Part shown: piece after piece, positions 1 through 5,712 of the stretch
Position numbering within the stretch: position 1 is the stretch's first letter
Layout: each line of letters starts with the position of its first letter
Assembly (NCBI GenBank): GCA_002396805.1
Contig: DGYW01000010.1
Location: forward strand, 1-5,712
Direction: 5' to 3'
From: Firmicutes bacterium UBA4996
GTDB taxonomy: Bacteria > Bacillota > Limnochordia > Darwinibacteriales > Darwinibacteriaceae
Length of the DNA: 5,712 bases
Notes under the pieces: model-generated
Databases searched by the model: none
The model's input: only the letters and a program-made list of their open reading frames with translations
What the model was told of the DNA's origin: nothing
Made by a program: the position numbers and the translations under genes

Positions 1-230
1 AAACCAATGCACTTGCGGTCTGCATTAGCTTCTACCACTAATTGTCGAATAGAATCTGAGCTGGTTAAGACCGGTTTGTGAATTACCGTGATCGGAATTT
101 CCTTGGATTCGTTGAGTGCTTGGGCAATATGTTTGGAGTTTTCCGCTACTTGCATTAAGGTTTCCTCACCATAAAGATGCTGACTACCAGTAACAAACCA
201 CACTTCTAAGTTTCTTAAGTTAAGATCCAA
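1..230 (-). CDS. araA: L-arabinose isomerase, N-terminal part (runs off the window edge)
   Basis: Reading leftward from a TTG at 230-228, 76 codons stay open to the window edge. The product starts LDLNLRNLEVWFVTGSQHLY and continues GEETLMQVAENSKHIAQALN, then has VIHKPVLTSSDSIRQLV and ADRKCIG. The WFVTGSQHLYG block followed by the HKPV and CxG segments is the characteristic N-terminus of bacterial AraA (about 490-500 residues in full), which converts L-arabinose to L-ribulose with a divalent metal in the cytoplasm. The catalytic and metal-binding residues lie further on and are outside the window. The TTG is chosen because GGGAGG lies 7 bases upstream; an in-frame GTG at 245-243 would overlap that site, and a stop lies just before it. 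The gene begins 19 bases after the araD stop, so it is the fourth gene of the operon. Identity is secure from the N-terminus; integrity of the rest is unknown. Confidence 0.95.
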   Translation of the reverse strand, partial: MDLNLRNLEVWFVTGSQHLYGEETLMQVAENSKHIAQALNESKEIPITVIHKPVLTSSDSIRQLVVEANADRKCIG

Positions 231-234
231 TGAA

Positions 235-243
235 CACCCTCCC
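235..243 (-). promoter_or_regulatory. ribosome binding site deciding the TTG start of araA
   Basis: On the minus strand GGGAGGGTG (243 to 235) lies in the araD-araA gap. The GGGAGG core ends 7 bases before the TTG at 230. It fixes a TTG start rather than the upstream in-frame GTG at 245-243, which overlaps this site. Confidence 0.75.
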
Positions 244-249
244 ACTTAA

Positions 250-936
250 TTATTGACCATAATAAGCACCTGGGCCATGCTTGCGCAGATAGTGTTTGTC
301 AAGCACATGATTGGAAATCGGTTGATCAGAGCCAGCTAACTCCCTTGTCAAATAGGCCAGCTCAGCCACCTGTTCTAAGATAACGCTGTTACGGACCGCC
401 TCCCGAGCATTCTTCCCCCAGGTGAAGGGTCCATGCTCCGCCACTAATACGGCAGGCATACTCTGGTAGTTCAATTCTTGGAATCGTTCTATGATTACCC
501 TACCAGTATTTAACTCGTAGTCATTTGCCACTTCTTGCGAGGTTAATGGCCTAGTACAAGGGATTTCTCCATAGAAGTAGTCCGCGTGCGTAGTTCCCCG
601 GCAGGGGATTGCCCGACCGGCTTGGGCCCAGACTGTGGCCCACAGTGAGTGGGTATGGACAATGCCACCGACCGCTTTAAATTGCCGATAGAGTTCTAAA
701 TGAGTCGCTGTATCTGAAGAAGGTCTTAGGGCACCTTCCACAACTCTACCTTCCAAGTCTAAGACCACCATCTGCTCTGGAGTTAAATCTTCATAGGCAA
801 CACCACTAGGCTTGATCACTACAAGATTGTTCTTACGATCGATCCCACTCACATTACCCCAAGTATAGATCACGAGTTTCTCCCTTTGGAGCTCTTGATT
901 AGCCAATAGAACTTCCGCTTTCAAAGACTCTAGCAT
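250..936 (-). CDS. araD: L-ribulose-5-phosphate 4-epimerase
   Basis: This 228-residue protein matches the class II aldolase/epimerase family and the usual AraD length (E. coli 231). It interconverts L-ribulose 5-phosphate and D-xylulose 5-phosphate in the cytoplasm, the last step of arabinose entry. Visible motifs in order: TWGNVSG with N28, the phosphate-site segment IKPSG (K42), RPSSDTATH (residues 71-79, metal-ligand-type D75), GIVHTHS with metal-ligand histidines H94 and H96, THADYF with D119, AEHGPF with the third metal histidine H168, and the C-terminal end HGPGAYYGQ with Y226. These correspond to the E. coli residues N28, K42, D76, H95, H97, D120, H171 and Y229. The ATG at 936 is preceded by GGAGG with an 8-base spacer. 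It starts 13 bases after the araB stop and ends 19 bases before araA. No lesion is seen. The HTH and AYYGQ features favour AraD over fuculose aldolase or UlaF/SgbE paralogues, and the araB/araA neighbours settle it. Confidence 0.95.
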   Translation of the reverse strand: MLESLKAEVLLANQELQREKLVIYTWGNVSGIDRKNNLVVIKPSGVAYEDLTPEQMVVLDLEGRVVEGALRPSSDTATHLELYRQFKAVGGIVHTHSLWATVWAQAGRAIPCRGTTHADYFYGEIPCTRPLTSQEVANDYELNTGRVIIERFQELNYQSMPAVLVAEHGPFTWGKNAREAVRNSVILEQVAELAYLTRELAGSDQPISNHVLDKHYLRKHGPGAYYGQ

Positions 937-949
937 TCCATTTGCCTCC

Positions 950-2617
950 CTACAGCCCTCGTAATGTATCGGCTAGCATTTCGCCGATATTCAAGTATTT
1001 CTCATATAAAAGGCGATAGTGGTCTGCACTTGGGGGACTCGGTTCATAAACCCTAGCATACCCGCTACTCATCTGTTCTTGGGCGCGATGAATGTCAGAA
1101 AAAACGCCTGCGGCCGTAGCAGCGAACATGGCAGCCCCTAGGGCCACCGCTTGCTCAGACTGGACAACATGAATGGGCATATTTAACACATCCGCGGTAA
1201 CTTGCATGACAAACTCGTTTTTGCCCGGAATACCACCCTGAGCAATTATCTGCTTGATTTCCAGACCTTCTTCACGAAAACGATCAACGATAGCCCTAGA
1301 GCCAAAAGCGGTGGCCTCTACTAAGGCCCGAAAAATCCGGGGAGCGTCTGTCCCGAGGGTTAAGCCCACTAAAGCACCCTTCAGCTCTTGATCAGCAAAT
1401 GGGGTTCTGCGCCCATTTAGCCAATCTAGGGCAATTACAGTGGTTTCCCTTGGGTCTATTTGAGCGGCTTTTTCGGTGAGTTTTTTTAAAATGCTATTTC
1501 TTACCTGTGATCTGACTTCGTCAGTCAATCCCACATCAGGTCCAAGAATATCCAAGGGCCAGGCTAATAGATCACGAAACCAAGCATAAACATCGCCAAA
1601 TGCCGATTGCCCTGCTTCTAAACCTACCATTCCGGGAATAACGGATCCATCAACTTGACCACAGATACCGGCCACAAGGTTATCTCCAATTACTTCTTGG
1701 GGAGCAATCATCACATCACACGTAGAGGTGCCCATGATCTTTACCATGGTGTTCTCGCTAATACCGCCACCTACTGCCCCCATATGAGCGTCAAAGGCGC
1801 CTACAGCTACCGCGATCCCCGCAGGTAGATTAAGTCTACTTGCCCACTCATCCGTTAGCCTTCCAGCCTTCTGGTCAGAGGTATAGGTCTTCTCATAAAG
1901 ACGTTCTCGCAATCCGGCTAATAGAGGATCGAGCCGAACCAGAAACTCCTCTTGTGGTAAGCCACCCCATTCTCGGTGCCACATGGCCTTATGTCCGGCA
2001 GCGCACCGGCTACGTTTCATGACGCTAGGATTCTGTGTTCCGGTTAAAACCGCTGGAATCCAATCACAAATTTCCACCCACGAGTAGGCGGCTTCGCGTA
2101 CCTTCTCATCCACCCTGAGGATATGCAAGATTTTGGCCCAAAACCATTCAGAGGAATAAACACCACCTTCGTACTTTGTGTAATCCACGCCACCCCAACC
2201 CTTTGCCAGCTTGTTGATCTCCGTTGCTTCCCGAACTGCCGTATGGTCTTTCCAAAGAATGAACATGGCGTTAGGATTATCTGCAAAATCATCTAGCAAA
2301 GCTAGAGGTGTTCCATTTGCGTCCACAGGGCCCGGTGTAGAACCAGTTGTGTCCACCCCAATCCCCACCACGTTTTTTCTGACTTCCCAAGGTAATTGGG
2401 CAAGAGCATTTGTTATACATTCTTCCAGGCCTTCTAGGTAATCCAATGGATGGTGGCGAAATTGGTTAATGGCGGCATCTGAGTAGAGGCCCTGGGCCCA
2501 CCTCTTGTAAAAAGCCACTGCACTGGCTGATTCTCCACCGGTCCGGGCGTTAACTACCAACGCTCGAACCGAATCACTGCCAAAATCCACACCAATTACG
2601 AACTTTTCAGCACCCAT
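950..2617 (-). CDS. araB: ribulokinase (FGGY family)
   Basis: This 555-residue protein is a full-length carbohydrate kinase close to the usual AraB size (E. coli 566). It phosphorylates L-ribulose to L-ribulose 5-phosphate with ATP in the cytoplasm. The N-terminal FGGY domain opens with IGVDFGSDSVRALVV (residues 8-22), the first phosphate-binding motif, followed by VDTTGSTPGPVD (88-99) and the ribulokinase-type LWKDHTA (121-127). GAFDAHMGAVGGG (273-285) supplies the likely catalytic base D276, and KIMGTSTCDV (293-302) is the adenosine/phosphate region. The C-terminal domain includes ALDWLNGRRTPFAD (396-409) and the family signature IIAQGGIPGKNEFVMQVTAD (457-476). Together the WKDHTA and LDWLNGRRTP segments separate AraB from xylulokinase and glycerol kinase. 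The ATG at 2617 has AGGAG about 9 bases upstream. It lies 25 bases after the GH127 stop and 13 before araD, consistent with one transcript. The frame is intact. Confidence 0.95.
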   Translation of the reverse strand: MGAEKFVIGVDFGSDSVRALVVNARTGGESASAVAFYKRWAQGLYSDAAINQFRHHPLDYLEGLEECITNALAQLPWEVRKNVVGIGVDTTGSTPGPVDANGTPLALLDDFADNPNAMFILWKDHTAVREATEINKLAKGWGGVDYTKYEGGVYSSEWFWAKILHILRVDEKVREAAYSWVEICDWIPAVLTGTQNPSVMKRSRCAAGHKAMWHREWGGLPQEEFLVRLDPLLAGLRERLYEKTYTSDQKAGRLTDEWASRLNLPAGIAVAVGAFDAHMGAVGGGISENTMVKIMGTSTCDVMIAPQEVIGDNLVAGICGQVDGSVIPGMVGLEAGQSAFGDVYAWFRDLLAWPLDILGPDVGLTDEVRSQVRNSILKKLTEKAAQIDPRETTVIALDWLNGRRTPFADQELKGALVGLTLGTDAPRIFRALVEATAFGSRAIVDRFREEGLEIKQIIAQGGIPGKNEFVMQVTADVLNMPIHVVQSEQAVALGAAMFAATAAGVFSDIHRAQEQMSSGYARVYEPSPPSADHYRLLYEKYLNIGEMLADTLRGL

Positions 2618-2642
2618 TAAGCACCTCTCCTCACTGTAAACA

Positions 2643-4679
2643 TTAAACTATTCGCTCAAGTGTTCCATAATTGTTATTTTCTTTTACAACCTCATAATTC
2701 CTTCTTATACGTCTGCGGGATCCCTCAAATGGAATCCCTCCTCCAGAATTAATCCATACCAACATTTCACCCAGTTCTCGATTATTCCAAGCAAAGTAAG
2801 GAACAGCCTTCAGCCTTACGGACTTTAGAGCAAATTTGGAGGTTGTATATAACTCTTCACCAGAATCGTCCCAACGCAAGGCAGAACCGATCAATACAGG
2901 CATTTGCAGCTCTTCGTCAACTGCAATAGCCAGTTGTGCGTGATCCGCGAGATGAATAGCTGGCAGATTAGGACTATGATCGACTTCTTCTAGGCAATAA
3001 ACGATGGGGCCACGTTGAAGGGCGACTTTACCGATGTTTTCCCTGACTCTAGGGTTAGCCCGGACTCTTTCAATAGGCATGGGCAGAGTGACAACGATTT
3101 CGTCCCCATGGGCCCACGGCCTGGCCATCACCAAATAGCCTTGAGATAAGTCCATGCTCTCTAGGATTTGCCCATTAACCTCAACCTGGGGGTTCTTACA
3201 CCATGCTGGGATTCTGACTCTTAGGTTAAACTTCACTTCTGAGCTAGCCTTAACTCGAAATCTGACTTTTCCCTGCCAAGGATAATGAGTCTCTTGGCGT
3301 ATTGTTATTGGCACATGCTTGATTTCAGTTGTTAATTCACTATCTGCAAACAAATGAACATAGAGGCTGTGTTCGTTTTGGGTATAAATATATCGATCAA
3401 TGGACGCGAGTAACCGAGCTAGGTTAGGAGGGCAACATGCACAGCCAAACCACTCTTGACGTGTGGTTTCTACATGACGGTGATCATAGCGCTTCCTGGC
3501 AACTTCAGGCCACACCTGTAAAGGATTCACATAAAAGAACTTGTCTCCACTCAATGACATTCCACTGAGCACACCATTATACAAAGCTCGTTCTAAAACA
3601 TCGCCATACCTACCCTGAGGATCGATCTGTAGCATGCGGTGGGCCCAAAAAACGAGGCCTATGGCAGCACAAGTCTCGGCGTATACTGTATCGTTGGGCA
3701 GATCATAATCAACCGTGAAGCCTTCCCCATATTCCTGAGAGCCAATCCCACCAGTGATGTACATCCTTTGGTTTACCGTGTTCTCCCATAGAATCTCACA
3801 CACTCGTCGCAGTTCCTCATCATTTGTTTCCAAGACTAGGTCTGCTAAAGCCGCATAAAGGTACATGGCCCGCACGGAATGACCTTCAGCCGTTGTTTGT
3901 TCCCGAATAGGCAAATGAGATTGACTATAAGGGTATTCCCACTTCCCCCAATGCCTCCAAACATCATCTCCCCGTGCCTTGGCTTCCTGGGCGAAGTAAT
4001 GGGGTTGCCTACCCCTTTCCTCTACGAAGTACTTGGCCAAATCAAGATGCTTTTGATCACCCGTGACTCTGTATAGCTTGATTAGAGCCAATTCTATCTC
4101 TTCATGACCAGGATAACCCTTCTTTTTATCAGGTTCTGGCCCAAATATGGAGCCGATATGGTCAACAAGTTTACAAACCACCTGTAATAGTTGGTCTTTA
4201 CCAGTTGCTTCGTAATAAGCAACTGCAGCTTCGATGAAGTGTCCCGCACAATAAAGTTCATGATTTTCTCGTAGATTAGTCCAACGCATGTCAGGTTCTA
4301 CTAGGGTGTAATAAGTATTCAGGTAGCCATCAGCTTGCTGAGCCCTAGCTACCAAGTCAATTACCTCATCGGCCTTAGCTTCCCACTCTTCATCTGGGTG
4401 GCTTGCCAGCATATAAGCTACCGCCTCTAACCATTTAGCCACATCACTGTCTTGAAAAACCATACCTTGGAAGTCTCCGTCTCTCTCGCCCGCCGCGATA
4501 CGAAAATTATTTATAGCGTGGCTAGGCTCGGCGCTGGGAATTTGATTATTAAGGGCAGCCCATTGGTAAGGAATGACCTTTTTCCTCACAATTTGAGCCC
4601 TTTCTGCCAAAAGGCCAGTCTTAAGTACTACATTCTGACAAGGTTTTGAACTGTTTTTCTTTAACCCCCTGTTCCGCAC
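2643..4679 (-). CDS. GH127 beta-L-arabinofuranosidase, cytoplasmic
   Basis: From a GTG at 4679 the product is 678 residues; residue numbers here count from an in-frame ATG at 4712, so subtract 11 for the GTG start. The family (type enzyme Bifidobacterium longum HypBA1, 658 residues) hydrolyses beta-L-arabinofuranosyl links, as in beta-1,2-linked arabino-oligosaccharides of extensin-type glycoproteins, using a zinc-bound cysteine nucleophile. All key residues are visible: acid/base E330 in EYGEGFTVDYDLPNDT, zinc ligands E346 and C348 in YAETCA, and WFGCACCPPN (421-430) with C426 as nucleophile and C427 as ligand. An alpha/alpha-barrel domain (about 35-435) is followed by beta-sandwich domains ending near NNRELGEMLVWI (643-654). 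No signal peptide or membrane segment is seen, so it should act on imported oligosaccharides. A tail of about 35 residues extends past the usual end. The GTG is preferred because AAAGGAGG lies 9 bases upstream; a start at 4712 would overlap the permease remnant and lack that site. It is the first intact gene of the arabinose operon. GH146 is a less likely alternative. Confidence 0.92.
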   Translation of the reverse strand: MRNRGLKKNSSKPCQNVVLKTGLLAERAQIVRKKVIPYQWAALNNQIPSAEPSHAINNFRIAAGERDGDFQGMVFQDSDVAKWLEAVAYMLASHPDEEWEAKADEVIDLVARAQQADGYLNTYYTLVEPDMRWTNLRENHELYCAGHFIEAAVAYYEATGKDQLLQVVCKLVDHIGSIFGPEPDKKKGYPGHEEIELALIKLYRVTGDQKHLDLAKYFVEERGRQPHYFAQEAKARGDDVWRHWGKWEYPYSQSHLPIREQTTAEGHSVRAMYLYAALADLVLETNDEELRRVCEILWENTVNQRMYITGGIGSQEYGEGFTVDYDLPNDTVYAETCAAIGLVFWAHRMLQIDPQGRYGDVLERALYNGVLSGMSLSGDKFFYVNPLQVWPEVARKRYDHRHVETTRQEWFGCACCPPNLARLLASIDRYIYTQNEHSLYVHLFADSELTTEIKHVPITIRQETHYPWQGKVRFRVKASSEVKFNLRVRIPAWCKNPQVEVNGQILESMDLSQGYLVMARPWAHGDEIVVTLPMPIERVRANPRVRENIGKVALQRGPIVYCLEEVDHSPNLPAIHLADHAQLAIAVDEELQMPVLIGSALRWDDSGEELYTTSKFALKSVRLKAVPYFAWNNRELGEMLVWINSGGGIPFEGSRRRIRRNYEVVKENNNYGTLERIV

Positions 4680-4688
4680 AGCAAATCC

Positions 4689-4696
4689 CCTCCTTT
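4689..4696 (-). promoter_or_regulatory. ribosome binding site deciding the GTG start of the GH127 gene
   Basis: On the minus strand AAAGGAGG (4696 to 4689) is a near-ideal Shine-Dalgarno sequence. It begins on the last base of the TGA stop (4698-4696) of the upstream permease reading frame and stands 9 bases from the GTG at 4679. An ATG start at 4712 would put this site inside the coding sequence, so it argues for the shorter 678-residue GH127 product. Confidence 0.8.
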
Positions 4697-5423
4697 CACA
4701 TTGATACATCATAGTGGCGAAACAAAGCTAACCCAATAATCCCCACAATTGCTACTACAATAATCAGTAATACCCCTAAAGCAGAAGCCATCCCCCAGTT
4801 AAACCACAACATGCCCTGTTGAAAGAGCTCGGTTGGGACACTTTGCAGCCCTGCGAGCAGCACTACGGCCATAAACGGGGTGTTCTTCCAAACATTGACT
4901 AGAATCACGCACAATCGGGCTGTAAAGGGATGAACTAACAACTCATACTTATGACTAGTCAATCGCAATAACAAATCGGTGATTAAACCATACTGGTCGT
5001 CAAACATCCACCGAAAGGCTAACCCGGCCACAATTGTTGGAATTGCCCAGGGAATAAGGTTGATCGTTCTAACTAGATTGCGCCCGCGAAACTCAGCATT
5101 CAACATCGTAGCTACCACAAGGCCAAAAACCAATTGCAGAACTACTGACGCAATAATGAAGGTCCCTGTAAAATAGATAATGTCATGATTGTTGTAATCC
5201 TAAAATACCTTGAAGTAGTTCTTAAAACCCACAAATTTGCTCATGTTAGTCATTACGTTAATCTCTTGAAAGCTAAGGTAGATAGTCCCTGAAATACAGG
5301 ATAGACTGCTGTTAACAGTCTCAATAATACTGCCGGAGCCACTAAAACCAAGAACAAAACGTACCGTCTTCCGTGATTACTTAGCCGCCATTTCACCTTT
5401 CTATGCATTACATGAACCCCCAT
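4696..5423 (-). pseudogene. broken sugar ABC transporter permease (MalF/UgpA type, CUT1-like)
   Basis: This is the wreck of an inner-membrane permease of a sugar ABC importer. It starts at an ATG at 5408 (weak GGGGG site 8 bases upstream) or an in-frame ATG at 5423. The first 41 codons (MHRKVKWRLSNHGRRY..., TM1, ending AVYPVFQG) are followed by a frameshift near 5284-5286. The frame then reads IYLSFQEINVMTN and KFVGFKNYFKVF before an in-frame TAG at 5202-5200. After that, from DYNNHDIIYFTGTF, 167 codons stay open to the TGA at 4698-4696, with family-typical FRGRNLVRTINLIPWAIPT, FRWMFDDQYG and VWKNTPFMAVVLLAGLQSVP. Right after SVPTELF (near 4822) the text jumps to QQGMLWFNWGMASALG, the last membrane segment. 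The expected EAA(x)3G coupling loop and the following transmembrane stretch are missing. About 236 codons remain of a usual 290-320. No MalG-type partner or binding protein gene is present next to it. A distal fragment could still be translated but should not couple to an ATPase. Confidence 0.87.
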
Positions 5424-5428
5424 TGAAA

Positions 5429-5464
5429 GTAATGGGTAGCGGTTGGCTACCGTCTACCCATTAC
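5429..5464. repeat. perfect 11-bp inverted repeat forming a 36-base hairpin
   Basis: GTAATGGGTAG (5429-5439) and CTACCCATTAC (5454-5464) are perfect reverse complements. Inside them CGGT (5440-5443) can also pair with ACCG (5449-5452), leaving a 5-base loop and one bulged T at 5453, so the stem reaches 15 pairs. It fills most of the short gap between the two permease remnants, 5 bases upstream of the first possible permease ATG (5423). On the minus strand it is followed only by a weak TTTC, and on the plus strand by no T run, so it is a poor classical terminator. It may be an attenuating or mRNA-processing hairpin, an operator, or a copy of a dispersed palindromic repeat; the sequence does not decide. 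Confidence 0.7.
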
Positions 5465-5486
5465 CTACTAATCCGACTAAAGATCG

Positions 5487-5712
5487 TCACTCCTTACTTA
5501 CTCGTGGATCCAATACGCCGTAGAGATATTCAGCAAACAAATTTGAAGGTTCCGATGACGAAACTAATCAAGAGCCCTAACCCTACTGTGAAAAGCGTCC
5601 AAGGCAACCTCTTCAGTATAATATCTGTTACCTTCACGCCAGGAGACAGAATGGACTCTCCAAGATCCCCTCTCAATAGACCTCCAAGGTAAGATATTTG
5701 ATAAGACACAGG
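5487..5712 (-). pseudogene. remnant of a DppB/OppB-type ABC permease, internally deleted
   Basis: Entering from the right edge, the frame beginning at 5712 reads YLGGLLRGDLGESI, then VTDIILKRLPWTLFTVGLGL and LISFVIG, and stops at a TGA at 5532-5530. This matches the region before and within the second transmembrane segment of DppB-family permeases (GDLG, then a RLPxTL helix). In another frame the same stretch continues NLFAEYLYGVLDPRVSKE and ends at TGA 5489-5487; the LYxxLDPR end is the characteristic C-terminus of the same family. The middle of the protein (TM3 to TM6 and the coupling loop, roughly 170-190 residues in a normal protein of about 310-330) is absent, and the two ends meet out of frame near 5541-5560. 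The 5' part of the gene lies outside the window. The family moves peptides and, in some Firmicutes and Thermotogae, oligosaccharides; the substrate cannot be told here. Confidence is good for the family and for loss of function. Confidence 0.8.

Noticed and set aside
2030..2060. CGGTTAAAACCG as a possible operator
   Set aside because: It is a short palindrome inside the araB coding sequence with no second copy noticed near a promoter; chance is the simpler explanation.
2044..2292. A second minus-strand frame of 82 codons inside araB
   Set aside because: It lies wholly inside the intact araB gene in another frame and its sequence shows no domain; it is a chance overlap.
1840..2441. Plus-strand open frames opposite araB
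   Set aside because: They are antisense to a conserved kinase gene, have no ribosome sites or motifs, and are explained by codon bias on the other strand.
3879..4649. Plus-strand open frames opposite the GH127 gene
   Set aside because: They are antisense to well conserved coding sequence and have no recognisable products.
4696..5133. An apparently intact 145-residue permease starting at TTG 5133
   Set aside because: The frame stays open upstream to the TAG at 5202-5200 and family homology continues beyond that TAG, so TTG 5133 lies in the middle of a transmembrane helix and has no ribosome site. It is part of a pseudogene.
5195..5290. Stop-codon readthrough or programmed frameshifting as a way to express a full permease
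   Set aside because: No slippery heptamer or downstream structure was recognised at the frameshift, and the same gene also lacks its coupling loop, so decay explains all lesions more simply.
5429..5470. The hairpin as a rho-independent terminator
   Set aside because: Neither strand has a proper T run after the stem: the minus strand has only TTTC and the plus strand CTACTAATCC. It was kept as an inverted repeat of unknown role.
5423..5692. A plus-strand open frame of 89 codons
   Set aside because: It lies opposite the DppB remnant and the hairpin, has no recognisable domain, and the minus strand gives clear homology over the same bases.

Overview
This window is one co-directional stretch of minus-strand DNA from what looks like an anaerobic or plant-fibre-degrading Firmicutes (Bacillota) bacterium. 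The evidence is strong AGGAGG-type ribosome sites, tight operon spacing, GTG and TTG starts, and protein sequences that resemble Gram-positive AraA/AraB/AraD and GH127 enzymes. The exact lineage is an inference and cannot be fixed from this sequence alone.

Reading along the minus strand (right to left) there are two parts. The right edge (about 4696-5712) holds wreckage of two unrelated ABC permease genes. The first is a DppB/OppB-type (peptide-family) permease remnant at 5487-5712, in which a TM2-region fragment is joined out of frame to the family's C-terminal end. After a 36-base hairpin comes a MalF/UgpA-type sugar permease remnant (about 4696-5423) with three separate lesions: a frameshift, an in-frame TAG, and loss of the segment that normally carries the EAA loop.

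The left part is an intact L-arabinose utilisation operon: a GH127 beta-L-arabinofuranosidase (2643-4679, GTG start), ribulokinase araB (950-2617), L-ribulose-5-phosphate 4-epimerase araD (250-936) and the first 76 codons of L-arabinose isomerase araA (1-230, TTG start, cut by the window edge). Gaps between these genes are 13-25 bases and each has its own good ribosome site, so they are probably cotranscribed. The enzymes form a full route: GH127 releases L-arabinose from beta-linked arabino-oligosaccharides in the cytoplasm, AraA isomerises it to L-ribulose, AraB phosphorylates that, and AraD epimerises the product to D-xylulose 5-phosphate for the pentose phosphate or phosphoketolase pathway.

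The main oddity is that a cytoplasmic glycosidase/arabinose operon is intact while the transporter genes directly upstream are broken, so substrate uptake must rely on genes outside the window. I found no RNA gene, CRISPR array, insertion sequence or evidence of an undescribed system; the pseudogene pair, the hairpin between them and the extra GH127 tail are the items most worth a second look.
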